NCBI RefSeq assembly: GCF_004114935.1
Contig: NZ_CP022221.1
Coordinates: 9,278,023 to 9,342,022, forward strand
Direction: 5' to 3'
Source: Bradyrhizobium zhanjiangense
GTDB lineage: Bacteria > Pseudomonadota > Alphaproteobacteria > Rhizobiales > Xanthobacteraceae
Length of the DNA stretch: 64,000 bases
Below the pieces are notes generated by a model, which worked only from the letters and a program-made list of their open reading frames with translations, did not search any database and was not told the origin of the DNA. Of this stretch, positions 1 to 7,644 are shown piece after piece. The translations under genes were made by a program, and so were the position numbers. The stretch's first letter is position 1. The number at the start of each line of letters is the position of its first letter.

Positions 1-51
1 CGCTGCACCAGGGTGCTGGTGAACGGGGTCTACGTGAAGCGCTGCGTCTGA
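1..51 (+). CDS. C-terminal end of an unidentified protein
   Basis: Reading frame 1 is open from the window edge and ends with TGA at 49-51. The visible 16 residues (RCTRVLVNGVYVKRCV) are too few to assign a family. The two cysteines and the basic ending would fit a small exported protein, but this is only an impression. The 150 bases that follow hold no gene I can support. Confidence 0.5.
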   Translation, partial: RCTRVLVNGVYVKRCV

Positions 52-206
52 CGGTGCGGATGGCCAAGCCCGCGTGGTTTGGCTATGCTTGCGCGCGAAA
101 CTGCTTCGGACACGCGCCAAACGCGCGGTCCGAGAGCGAGCTTCGGCGCGCCACGCTTTGCCGATAATTCTGCTGGCGCCGGACGCCGGAGCACATTAGT
201 CTACCC

Positions 207-230
207 CTAGATAGTAAGTATACTGTCAAT
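207..230. promoter_or_regulatory. Putative MarR operator, copy 1
   Basis: The block CTAGATAGTAAGTATACTGT followed by CAAT is nearly the same as the block at 4402-4425. The centre AGTATACT (217-224) is self-complementary. The site ends just before the Shine-Dalgarno AGGGAGG (232-238) of the monooxygenase gene, which is where a repressor would block transcription. The pathway has one MarR-type regulator (3214-3726), which is the likely binder. The sequence match is seen; the binding is inferred. Confidence 0.6.
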
Positions 231-244
231 TAGGGAGGCAGACG

Positions 245-1384
245 TTGCGGATCGCCGTGATTGGCGGGGGGCCCGGTGGGCTCTACTTCGCCTATCTCTG
301 GAAGAAGCGTCACCCCGAGGATCAGGTCGACCTGTTCGAACAGAACCCGGCCGACGCGACCTGGGGCTTTGGCGTCGTGTTCTCGGACCAGGCCCTGGAA
401 TTCCTGCGCGCCGACGACCCCGAAACGGTCGACGCGATCGCGCCGCATATGGAGAGCTGGGAGAACATCACGCTGAACCTGCACGGCGACAGCGTCGCCA
501 TCGACGGGGTCGGCTTCTCCTCGATCGGACGGCTCGAGCTCCTCAAGTTCCTGCAGCAGCGCGCGCTCGATGCCGGCGTCACCCCGCGCTTCGATACCCA
601 GATCCACGCGATCGACCAGCTCAACGGCCACGACCTCATCGTCGCCGCCGACGGCCTCAACTCGCTGGTGCGCCGTGCCTATGAGGGCGATTTCGGCACC
701 TCGCTGTCCTACTCCTCCAACAAGTTCGTCTGGTACGGCACCTCGAAGCGCTTCGACACGCTGTCGCAGACTTTCGTGAAGACCGACCGCGGCGCCTTCA
801 ACGCCCATCACTACCGCTACTCGCCCACCATGAGCACCTTCCTGGTCGAATGCGATCACGCGACATGGCAGGCCTATGGCTTCGCCTACAAGGACGTCGA
901 GCAGTCCAAGGGCATTTGCGAGGAGGTGTTTGCCGATACGCTTGGTGGCCATTGCCTCATCTCCAACAAATCGGTCTGGCGTAACTTTCCCTGGGTCTGG
1001 AACGAGTACTGGTCGTTCAAGAACATGGTGCTGCTCGGCGATGCCCTGCACTCGGCGCATTTCTCGATCGGCTCGGGCACGCGGCTCGCGATCGAGGACG
1101 CCATCGCGCTGGTCAAGGCGCTGGAATCGGACGCGCATCTGGCGACCGCGCTGCATCGCTACCAGGCCGCGCGCAAGCCGGTGGTGCAGAAGCTCGTCAA
1201 CGCCGCGCGCACCTCGGCCTTCTGGTACGAGCATTTTGCCGAGCACATGCAGCTCGATCTGATGGATTTCGCCTACAGCTACATCACCCGGTCCGGCCGC
1301 ATCGACGATTCCCGGCTGCGGGCGATGTCCCCAGCCTTCATGGCGCGTTACGAGGTCGCCAAGAACGGCGGAGGTGCGGCATGA
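245..1384 (+). CDS. FAD-dependent aromatic monooxygenase, single domain
   Basis: This 379-residue flavoprotein begins with an ADP-binding fold (GGGPGGLYF, residues 7-15) and has the second FAD signature LLGDALHSAHFS near residue 263, as in class A flavin monooxygenases. It resembles the N-terminal half of salicylyl-CoA/anthraniloyl-CoA 5-hydroxylases. The start is TTG at 245, with Shine-Dalgarno AGGGAGG seven bases upstream. Its stop overlaps the ATG of the aryl-CoA ligase (ATGA). With that ligase and the gentisate dioxygenase at 4452 it probably hydroxylates an aryl-CoA thioester (for example 2-hydroxybenzoyl-CoA) towards gentisate. Full-length relatives often carry a C-terminal old-yellow-enzyme domain, which is absent here. 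The exact substrate cannot be read from sequence. Confidence 0.8.
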   Translation: MRIAVIGGGPGGLYFAYLWKKRHPEDQVDLFEQNPADATWGFGVVFSDQALEFLRADDPETVDAIAPHMESWENITLNLHGDSVAIDGVGFSSIGRLELLKFLQQRALDAGVTPRFDTQIHAIDQLNGHDLIVAADGLNSLVRRAYEGDFGTSLSYSSNKFVWYGTSKRFDTLSQTFVKTDRGAFNAHHYRYSPTMSTFLVECDHATWQAYGFAYKDVEQSKGICEEVFADTLGGHCLISNKSVWRNFPWVWNEYWSFKNMVLLGDALHSAHFSIGSGTRLAIEDAIALVKALESDAHLATALHRYQAARKPVVQKLVNAARTSAFWYEHFAEHMQLDLMDFAYSYITRSGRIDDSRLRAMSPAFMARYEVAKNGGGAA

Positions 1385-2994
1385 GCAACGTGATTCGCGA
1401 CCAGGTGCCCGCGGACAGCGCGGGCGCACGCGAGATCGGCTTTGCCGTTCCGCAAATCTATAACGCCAGCCGCGTGCTGTTCGACAATCTCGACAAAGGA
1501 CGCGGCGACAAGCTCGCGCTGATCGGTCCGGCGGGCAGGCGAACCTATGCCGAGCTCTGCGCGGAGGCCTGCCGCTGGGGCAACGGCCTCGCATCGCTTG
1601 GTCTCCAGCGCGGCGATCGCGTGCTGTTGTTCCTCGACGACACGCCGGCCTACCCCGCCGCCTTCTTCGGCGCGGTGCGTGCCGGCTTCGTGCCGCTCCT
1701 GATCAACACGTTGACGCCGCCAGACCTCTTGCAATTCTATCTCGCCGATTCCGGCGCGACCGTTGCGGTGGCCGATGCCGAATTCGCGACGCGCTTCAAT
1801 GCGGAAGCCTGCAAGGACACGGAGCTGCGCACGCTGGTCGTCGTCAATGGCGAAGCGCGCGACCACGCGGCGCCTGTTGCGATCGCAGCGGCAAGCTGGC
1901 TCATGCAATTTCCGGTCGAGCTCGCGGAAGCCGACACGAATCGCGACGAGATGGCGTTCTGGATGTACTCCTCCGGCTCCACCGGCCGGCCCAAGGGTAT
2001 CGTGCATCTCCAGCACGACATGGCCTATAGCGAGGCCGCCTTTGCGCAGAGCGTATTGAAACTGACGCCTGACGACATCTGCTTCTCGGTGCCGAAAATC
2101 TTCTTCGCTTACGGCTTTGGCAATTCCGTCACCTTCCCGTTCTCGGCGGGCGCGGCAACACTGCTGCTGCCGGGCCAGCCGAAGCCCGCGGCGATCTTCT
2201 CGGCGATCACGCGGTACAAGCCGACGGTCTTCTTCGGCCTGCCGACGCTCTACACGTCGCTGACCAAGGCCGAAGGTGCCGAGAAGACCGACTTCTCATC
2301 GCTGCGCATGTCGCTCTCCGCGGCCGAGGTGCTCTCCGCCGAAGTCTTCAACGGCTGGAAGACACTCACGGGCCTCGAGATCGTCGAGGGCCTCGGCTCG
2401 ACTGAGGTGCTGCACATCTATCTGTCCAATCGTCCCGAGCAGAAGAAGCTCGGCGCCGCCGGCCTGCGCGTACCCGGCTACGAGGTCGCGCTGCGCGACA
2501 AGGACGGCCGCGACGTCGCCGACGACGAGGAAGGCATCTTGCGGGTGCGCGGCGATTCCAACACACCGCTGTACTGGAACCGGCCGGACAAATCCGCCGA
2601 GACCATCCGCGACGGCGGCTGGATCTACACCGGCGACCGTTTCGTGCGCGATGCCGACGGCTTCCACTTCTTCCGTGGCCGCGCCGACGATCTCATCAAG
2701 ATCTCGGGCCAGTGGGTCTACCCACTCGAGGTCGAGCTGTGCCTCGCCGATCACCCGGATATCCGCGAATGCGCGGTGTTCGCGGCCGAATTGCCGGACC
2801 GGCGCATGACGCTGAAGGCGGTGGTGGTGATGAACAACCGGAGCGTCGACCAGAGCGAGACGACGCGCAAGCTCCAGGACTATGTGAAGGGCAAGCTATT
2901 GCCCTACAAATATCCGCGCGAGGTGATCTTCATCGACGAACTGCCGAAGACGGGCACGGGGAAGATTGACCGGCAGGCGTTGCTGAGGATGTAG
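1381..2994 (+). CDS. Benzoate-CoA ligase family acyl-CoA synthetase
   Basis: This 537-residue ANL-superfamily enzyme activates an aromatic acid to its CoA thioester with ATP. The phosphate-binding loop YSSGSTGRPKG lies near residue 197, the adenylate motif YTGDRF near 418, the hinge GRADDLIKISGQWVYP near 430, and the C-terminal catalytic lysine in PKTGTGKIDR near 523. The length and the DDLIKISGQWV segment are typical of benzoate/hydroxybenzoate-CoA ligases. It is translationally coupled to the upstream monooxygenase through ATGA, so the two probably act on the same substrate: activation first, then ring hydroxylation as the thioester. Confidence 0.85.
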   Translation: MSNVIRDQVPADSAGAREIGFAVPQIYNASRVLFDNLDKGRGDKLALIGPAGRRTYAELCAEACRWGNGLASLGLQRGDRVLLFLDDTPAYPAAFFGAVRAGFVPLLINTLTPPDLLQFYLADSGATVAVADAEFATRFNAEACKDTELRTLVVVNGEARDHAAPVAIAAASWLMQFPVELAEADTNRDEMAFWMYSSGSTGRPKGIVHLQHDMAYSEAAFAQSVLKLTPDDICFSVPKIFFAYGFGNSVTFPFSAGAATLLLPGQPKPAAIFSAITRYKPTVFFGLPTLYTSLTKAEGAEKTDFSSLRMSLSAAEVLSAEVFNGWKTLTGLEIVEGLGSTEVLHIYLSNRPEQKKLGAAGLRVPGYEVALRDKDGRDVADDEEGILRVRGDSNTPLYWNRPDKSAETIRDGGWIYTGDRFVRDADGFHFFRGRADDLIKISGQWVYPLEVELCLADHPDIRECAVFAAELPDRRMTLKAVVVMNNRSVDQSETTRKLQDYVKGKLLPYKYPREVIFIDELPKTGTGKIDRQALLRM

Positions 2995-3000
2995 CCACTG

Positions 3001-3172
3001 CTGTCATCGCCCGGCTTGCCGCCTCCGCTGAAGCTTCGGCGGCCAAGCACCCTTGTGGCCCCGGCGTAGCCTTGGCGGAGCCGGGACCGGGCGATCCAGT
3101 ACGCCGAGACGGTCGTGATTGAACCGAGACGCCGCGGCGTACTGGATTCCCCGCCTTCGCGGGGAATGACAG
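3001..3172. repeat. Intergenic inverted repeat with GGGGAATGACAG end
   Basis: The inner arms ATCCAGTACGCCG (3094-3106) and CGGCGTACTGGAT (3135-3147) are exact reverse complements. They sit within a longer block running from CTGTCATCGCCCGG to GGGGAATGACAG between convergent genes. The block looks like a REP/RPE-type dispersed element and would form a strong hairpin. Confidence 0.6.
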
Positions 3173-3213
3173 TTGAGATTGAGGCGATAGCGTCGCTCCA
3201 CAATTGGAGCCAG

Positions 3214-3726
3214 TCACCCACCCTTCCCCAGATGCTCCAGCGCGTCCTCTGCGCGCAGTGGCACCCGTGACGCCTCGTTGTTGAGGTCGACCAGCTGCAC
3301 CAAGAGCCCCAGCAGCGCCTTGCGCTCAGTGGGCTTGAGCGGCTCCAGCATGCGCGCCTGGGCGCGCTCGACGGCGGGGATGATCTCGCGCAGGATCGCG
3401 GCGCCGGATTTCGTCAGGTACAGGAGCTTGATCCGCTTGTCCTCGGGTGCCGGCTTGCGCTCGATATAGTCCTTGGCCTGCAGCCGTTCGATCACGCTGC
3501 CGAGCGTGGAGCGGTCGAAGGCGATCACCGCCGACAGACGCGTCGCGTCGATGCCGGGATGGGTGTGGATCGCGATCAGCGCCGCATATTGCACCGGCGT
3601 CAGATCGAACGCCTTGCACTCCTCCATGAAGATCGAGACCGCGATCTGCTGCATGCGCCGGAACAGGTAGCCCGGCGCGGCATAGACCGCGTCCATGGTG
3701 ATCGGAGGAAGAGGCTTACTCGGCAT
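3214..3726 (-). CDS. MarR-family regulator of the gentisate cluster
   Basis: This 170-residue winged-helix protein has the MarR layout: N-terminal helices, a recognition region around DATRLSAVIAFDRSTLGSVI, and the wing IERKPAPEDKRIKLLYLT. The start chosen is ATG at 3726, preceded by GGAG inside the end of the GST gene, whose stop it overlaps by 11 bases, so the two are co-translated. Upstream of the GST gene, and again upstream of the monooxygenase, lies the same palindromic element (4402-4425 and 207-230). Autoregulation and ligand-released repression of the aromatic pathway are inferred from this arrangement. Confidence 0.85.
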   Translation of the reverse strand: MPSKPLPPITMDAVYAAPGYLFRRMQQIAVSIFMEECKAFDLTPVQYAALIAIHTHPGIDATRLSAVIAFDRSTLGSVIERLQAKDYIERKPAPEDKRIKLLYLTKSGAAILREIIPAVERAQARMLEPLKPTERKALLGLLVQLVDLNNEASRVPLRAEDALEHLGKGG

Positions 3727-4348
3727 CGGGCTGCTTCTCCGGAGCGGCATCGGCAAAGGCCCCTAGCGCCTTGGCGGCGGCTTCTGCCGTCAGCAGGCGC
3801 GGATAGGCAGACACATCGACGCCGAAGCGGCGGGCATTGGCGAGCTGCGGCACCAGACAGAGATCGGCGAGCGTCGGCGCATCGCCGAAACAGAACGGCC
3901 CAGGCTCGTTCCTGATCAGCGTCTCGCAGGCCGAGAGCCCCTCGCGGTTGACCCAGGCCGCCCACTCCTGGACTTTCTCCTCGGCAAGGCCGAGCTCGCG
4001 CAGCCGCGCCAGCACCTTCAGGTTCTGCACCGGATGGGTGTCGCAGGCGATCGCCAGCGCGAAGGCGCGCACCTTGGCGCGGCGCAGCGGATCCTTTGGC
4101 AGCAGCGGCGGATTGGGGTGCATTTCGTCGAGCCATTCGATGATCGCGACCGATTGGGTCAGCACTACACCCGCATCATTCTCCAGCGCCGGCACCAGAC
4201 CTTGCGGATTGATGGCGAGATAGGCGGGCGCGCATTGCTCGCCCTTGCGCAGATGATGCGGCAAATGCTCGGCACCGAGGCTCTTGAGGTTCAGCGCGAT
4301 CCGCACCCGATAGGCGGCGCTGGAGCGGAAATAGCCGTGCAGCTTCAT
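3716..4348 (-). CDS. Maleylpyruvate/maleylacetoacetate isomerase (zeta-class GST)
   Basis: The protein has 210 residues with an N-terminal thioredoxin-like GST fold. It carries the zeta-class motif FRSSAAYRVRIALN at residues 6-19, including the catalytic serine pair, followed by NPQGLVPAL near residue 51. A longer frame from GTG 4390 exists, but ATG 4348 has a good Shine-Dalgarno (GGGAGGT) and gives the usual family length. Next to gentisate dioxygenase the expected job is glutathione-dependent cis-trans isomerisation of maleylpyruvate to fumarylpyruvate. The next enzyme, fumarylpyruvate hydrolase, is not in this window. Confidence 0.85.
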   Translation of the reverse strand: MKLHGYFRSSAAYRVRIALNLKSLGAEHLPHHLRKGEQCAPAYLAINPQGLVPALENDAGVVLTQSVAIIEWLDEMHPNPPLLPKDPLRRAKVRAFALAIACDTHPVQNLKVLARLRELGLAEEKVQEWAAWVNREGLSACETLIRNEPGPFCFGDAPTLADLCLVPQLANARRFGVDVSAYPRLLTAEAAAKALGAFADAAPEKQPDAE

Positions 4349-4401
4349 CGAGACCTCCCATTTTCCTGTTGCTTGTACGTTGTTCGCCACGTTGACGCTA
4401 C

Positions 4402-4425
4402 CTAGATCGTCAGTATACTGTCAAT
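4402..4425. promoter_or_regulatory. Putative MarR operator, copy 2, in divergent promoter region
   Basis: The centre CAGTATACTG (4411-4420) is a perfect 10-base palindrome, flanked by CTAGATCGT and TCAAT as in the copy at 207-230. It lies between the divergent GST-MarR unit and the gentisate dioxygenase gene, so one bound dimer could control both directions. Confidence 0.65.
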
Positions 4426-4451
4426 CAACAAAACGATCGGGAGCAGCAACC

Positions 4452-5492
4452 ATGGAAGCCGTGACCAAGACGCCGGAACGCGAGGCGTTCTACCGGAAAA
4501 TCGACGGCGAAAATCTCACCGCGCTGTGGACGGTGATGAGCGATTTGATCACGCCGGAGCCGAAGAGCGCCTGCCGGCCGCATCTCTGGAAGTTCGACGT
4601 CATCCGCGACTACATGACGGAAGCTGGCAAGCTGATCACCGCCAAGGAAGCCGAGCGGCGCGTGCTGGTGCTGGAGAACCCGGGCCTGCGCGGACAGTCC
4701 AAGATCACGACGTCGCTCTATGCCGGCGTGCAGATGGTGGTGCCCGGCGACGTCGCGCCCGCCCACCGCCACAGCCAGTCGGCGCTGCGCTTCGTGCTCG
4801 AGGGCAAGGGCGCCCACACGGCCGTCGATGGCGAGCGCACCGCGATGGAGCCCGGGGACTTCATCATCACGCCGTCGATGACCTGGCACGATCATTCCAA
4901 CGAGACCAGTGAGCCGATGTTCTGGCTCGACGGCCTCGACATCCCCCTGGTGCAGTTCTTCGACTGCTCCTTTGCGGAAGGCTCCAAGGAAGACCAGCAG
5001 AAGATCACCAAGCCGGCCGGCGACAGCTTCGCCCGCTACGGCCACAATCTGCTGCCGGTGGACGTGAAACGGAGCTCGAAGACCTCGCCGATCTTCAGCT
5101 ATCCCTATGCCTACACCCGCGAAGCCCTGGAGAAAGCCCGCGTAAGCCAGGAATGGGACGCCTGCCATGGCCTGAAGCTGAAGTTCAGCAATCCCGAGAC
5201 CGGCGATTTCGCGATGCCGACCATCGGCACCTTCATCCAGCTGCTGCCGAAGGGTTTCAAGACCGCGCGCTATCGCGCGACCGATGCGACGGTGTTTTGC
5301 CCGATCGAGGGCAAGGGGCGCAGCCGGATCGGCGACACCGTTTTCGAATGGGGCCCGCGCGATCTGTTCGTGGTGCCGAGCTGGCACTGGGTCACGCACG
5401 AGGCGGACGAGGACGCCGTGCTGTTCAGCTTCTCGGACCGGCCGGTGCAGCAGAAGCTGGATCTGTTCCGGGAAGATCGCGGGAATGCGTGA
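4452..5492 (+). CDS. Gentisate 1,2-dioxygenase (bicupin)
   Basis: This 346-residue bicupin has the iron-binding motif APAHRHSQSALRFVLEG at about residues 105-121 and a second histidine in TWHDHSNE near 145, as in gentisate/1-hydroxy-2-naphthoate dioxygenases. It opens the ring of gentisate with oxygen to give maleylpyruvate. ATG 4452 is chosen because CGGGAG sits about ten bases upstream; the frame remains open further upstream, but that part covers the operator. It is divergent from the GST-MarR unit. A 1-hydroxy-2-naphthoate or salicylate dioxygenase of the same family is the main alternative. Confidence 0.88.
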   Translation: MEAVTKTPEREAFYRKIDGENLTALWTVMSDLITPEPKSACRPHLWKFDVIRDYMTEAGKLITAKEAERRVLVLENPGLRGQSKITTSLYAGVQMVVPGDVAPAHRHSQSALRFVLEGKGAHTAVDGERTAMEPGDFIITPSMTWHDHSNETSEPMFWLDGLDIPLVQFFDCSFAEGSKEDQQKITKPAGDSFARYGHNLLPVDVKRSSKTSPIFSYPYAYTREALEKARVSQEWDACHGLKLKFSNPETGDFAMPTIGTFIQLLPKGFKTARYRATDATVFCPIEGKGRSRIGDTVFEWGPRDLFVVPSWHWVTHEADEDAVLFSFSDRPVQQKLDLFREDRGNA

Positions 5493-5520
5493 GGCAGGCT
5501 GCCAGCCAAGTACTCGGTGG

Positions 5521-5643
5521 CGTCCCGGCGAAGGCCGGGACCCATAACCACAGGAAGTAGTTTAGCGAAGATTTGTAGTTATCTTCGTCGGTACAAGTTC
5601 CTTGTTAGATCACGCGGTATGGGTCCCGGCCTTCGCCGGGACG
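5521..5643. repeat. Inverted repeat, GTCCCGGC family
   Basis: The 26-base arms at 5521-5546 and 5618-5643 are exact reverse complements (ends CGTCCCGGCGAAGGCCGGG), around a loop of about 70 bases. The same arm sequence occurs at 31416-31536 and, degenerate, at 35804-35935. Confidence 0.8.
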
Positions 5644-5678
5644 ACGATGGAAATTTTGGCGCGCGTCTCCATCCACAT

Positions 5679-5758
5679 CGTCATTGCGAGCGCAGCGAAG
5701 CAATCCAGACTGTCACCGTGGAAAGACCCTGGATTGCTTCGCTGCGCTCGCAATGACG
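5679..5758. repeat. Inverted repeat, CGTCATTGCGAG family
   Basis: The 30-base perfect arms at 5679-5708 and 5729-5758 begin CGTCATTGCGAGCGCAGCGA, with a 20-base loop. Relatives lie at 28985, 39856 and 41369. The element abuts the stop of the permease gene and may end convergent transcripts. Confidence 0.8.
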
Positions 5759-5767
5759 GAGAATGCT

Positions 5768-6592
5768 TCACCGCCAGTGCAACAGCCGCATCTCCAGCCA
5801 GCCGATCACTTTCCCCACCGCAAGCCCGAACACCGACAGGATCACCACGCCCGCGAGCAGCTGATCGGTCTGCATCAGATTACCGGCCTGGAGCACGAAG
5901 GCGCCGATGCCGTATTGCGCGCCGATCATTTCGGCGCTGACGACCAGCAGCAGCGCGACCGAGGCGGTGATGCGGAAGCCGGCGAGGATCGCGGGCAGCG
6001 CGCCGGGCCAGATCACCTTGCGCACGATGGTGGCGAAGGGAACGTTGAAGCTTTGCGCCATGCGGATCAGGTTGCGCGGCACCGCATCGACACCGCTATA
6101 GACCGAGATCGCGGTCGAGAAGAACACCCCGAGCGCAATGGTCGCGATCTTCGGCTCTTCGCCGATGCCGAGCCATAGGATCAAGAGCGGCAGCAGCGCG
6201 ATCTTGGGGATCGGGAACAGCGCCGAGATGAAGGTGATGCCGACGCTGCGCGCGAGCCGCGACAGGCCGATGGCGAAGCCGACGGCAACGCCGGCCGCAG
6301 TCCCGAGCAGCCAGCCGACGCCGATGCGCAGCAGCGAGGCCGAAACGTGCTGCCAGAGCGCGCCGGAGATTGCGAGCTGGTAGATCGCGCGCACGATCGC
6401 CGACGGCGCCGGCAGGAACAGCGGATTGACGAGGCCCACGGTGCCGGCGGCCTGCCAGACTGCGATGACGAGCGCGAGCGCGATCCAGCCACCGAAGCGG
6501 CTCGACGCAGGCACGAAGCCCGCACCGCGGAAGCGGACGCGCCGGGTCGCCTCGTCCTTCGCTGAAGTTTCCGCCAAGGCCCGATCAAGCAT
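5768..6592 (-). CDS. ABC transporter permease (nitrate/sulfonate/taurine type)
   Basis: This 274-residue inner-membrane permease has about six hydrophobic segments and the cytoplasmic coupling signature near ALPAILAGFRITASVALLLVVSAEMIG, typical of the SsuC/TauC/NrtB group. ATG 6592 is chosen because it overlaps the end of the ATPase gene by eight bases, which implies coupled translation; an upstream in-frame start at 6625 is less likely. With the ATPase (6585-7358) and binding protein (7645-8649) it forms a complete importer. The substrate is unknown. Neighbouring genes suggest an organic or aromatic acid rather than sulfonate. Confidence 0.85.
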   Translation of the reverse strand: MLDRALAETSAKDEATRRVRFRGAGFVPASSRFGGWIALALVIAVWQAAGTVGLVNPLFLPAPSAIVRAIYQLAISGALWQHVSASLLRIGVGWLLGTAAGVAVGFAIGLSRLARSVGITFISALFPIPKIALLPLLILWLGIGEEPKIATIALGVFFSTAISVYSGVDAVPRNLIRMAQSFNVPFATIVRKVIWPGALPAILAGFRITASVALLLVVSAEMIGAQYGIGAFVLQAGNLMQTDQLLAGVVILSVFGLAVGKVIGWLEMRLLHWR

Positions 6593-7358
6593 GTTGGACC
6601 TCGCGCTCGGCATCGATCGCCTCATTGCGGATGAGCGACCAGATCTGGTTTTGCAGCGCGAGCAGCTTCTCCCGCGCCGCGGTCCCGCCGCGTTCGGCGC
6701 GCGTCATCGGCACGGTCACGACCTCGCGAATCCGCCCCGGCCGGCGCGACAGCACCACGATGCGGTCGGCGAGCCGCGCCGCCTCTTCGAGATTGTGGGT
6801 GACATAGACCGCGCCCATGCCACCATCGGCGAGCAGGCTAACGAAATCCTCCATCAACAGCTCACGCGTCTGCGAATCCAGCGCCGACAGCGGCTCGTCC
6901 ATCAGCAGGATCGCAGGTTTGACCGCAAGCGCGCGCGAAATGCCGACGCGCTGGCGCATGCCGCCGGAGAGCTGCTTTGGATAGGTTTTGCGAAAATCGG
7001 TCAGGCTGGTGCGGCGGAGCGCATCGTCGACCAGCGCGCGGCGCTGCGTCGACGAGAGCTGCGTATGCAGCAGCGGGAATTCGACGTTCTCCTCGACCGT
7101 CGCCCATGGCAGCAGCGCAAAATCCTGGAACACGAAGGTCAGCGGATTGAGGCTGTCCGCTGGCGGCGTCCCGCGCAGCTCGGGCGCACCGGAGGTCGGC
7201 TGCAGCAGGCCGCCCAGGATCGACAGCAGCGTGCTCTTGCCGCAACCGGAGGGACCGACGATCGCCACCACCTCGCCGGCGCTGACCGTAAAGGAGACGT
7301 CGTCGAGCACAGCGAGATCGCCGAAGCGGTGGGAGATGTGGTCGGCGATCAGATCCAT
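6585..7358 (-). CDS. ABC transporter ATP-binding protein
   Basis: The 257-residue ATPase has Walker A GPSGCGKST (about residues 34-42), the Q-loop at VFQDFALLPWATV, signature LSGGMRQRVGISRAL, Walker B ILLMDEPLSALD and the switch histidine in VTHNLEEAARLAD. This is the SsuB/TauB/NrtD pattern. It energises import through the adjacent permease. The gene ends inside the permease start (8-base overlap). A 286-base gap with a long inverted repeat separates it from the binding-protein gene. Confidence 0.9.
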   Translation of the reverse strand: MDLIADHISHRFGDLAVLDDVSFTVSAGEVVAIVGPSGCGKSTLLSILGGLLQPTSGAPELRGTPPADSLNPLTFVFQDFALLPWATVEENVEFPLLHTQLSSTQRRALVDDALRRTSLTDFRKTYPKQLSGGMRQRVGISRALAVKPAILLMDEPLSALDSQTRELLMEDFVSLLADGGMGAVYVTHNLEEAARLADRIVVLSRRPGRIREVVTVPMTRAERGGTAAREKLLALQNQIWSLIRNEAIDAEREVQHA

Positions 7359-7377
7359 GCGGCGAGCCCGCCTTCTT

Positions 7378-7608
7378 CACCCTCCCCTGGAGGGGGAGGG
7401 TCGGTTCGTACTGAGCGAAGCGAAATGCGAACCGGGGTGGGGTGACGGTCTATTCGCATTGATGCTGACGATGCCTGCTCTCGCGCTTTCCGCGAACGAT
7501 CGGAGCGAACGACGGACAGACCGCCGCCGTGGCTCACCCCACCCCGCTCGCCGCGGTCGATGCTGCGCATCGCCGGTGCGATCGACCCTCCCCCTCCAGG
7601 GGAGGGTG
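7378..7608. repeat. Long inverted repeat, CACCCTCCCCTGGAGGGG family
   Basis: The outer arms at 7378-7404 and 7583-7608 are reverse complements (CACCCTCCCCTGGAGGGGGA). They flank a second, imperfect stem that includes ACCGGGGTGGGGTGA and CTCACCCCACCCC. A relative lies at 58572-58727. It splits the ABC operon between the binding protein and ATPase, so it may attenuate transcription or process the mRNA. Confidence 0.75.
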
Positions 7609-7644
7609 GCAGATTGCTCGCCGCAAGAGTCTGCATCGTCAACA

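Noticed and set aside
230..1594. Long antisense open frame (454 codons) opposite the monooxygenase gene
   Set aside because: High GC makes long shadow frames. It is opposite a clear enzyme, has no recognisable domain and its composition is that of a codon-phase shadow. The same applies to other long antisense frames, for example 4425-5399 and 27144-28172.
5521..5758. Miniature transposon (MITE) pair
   Set aside because: Arms are perfect, but I could not see target-site duplications or a related transposase, so I list them only as inverted repeats.
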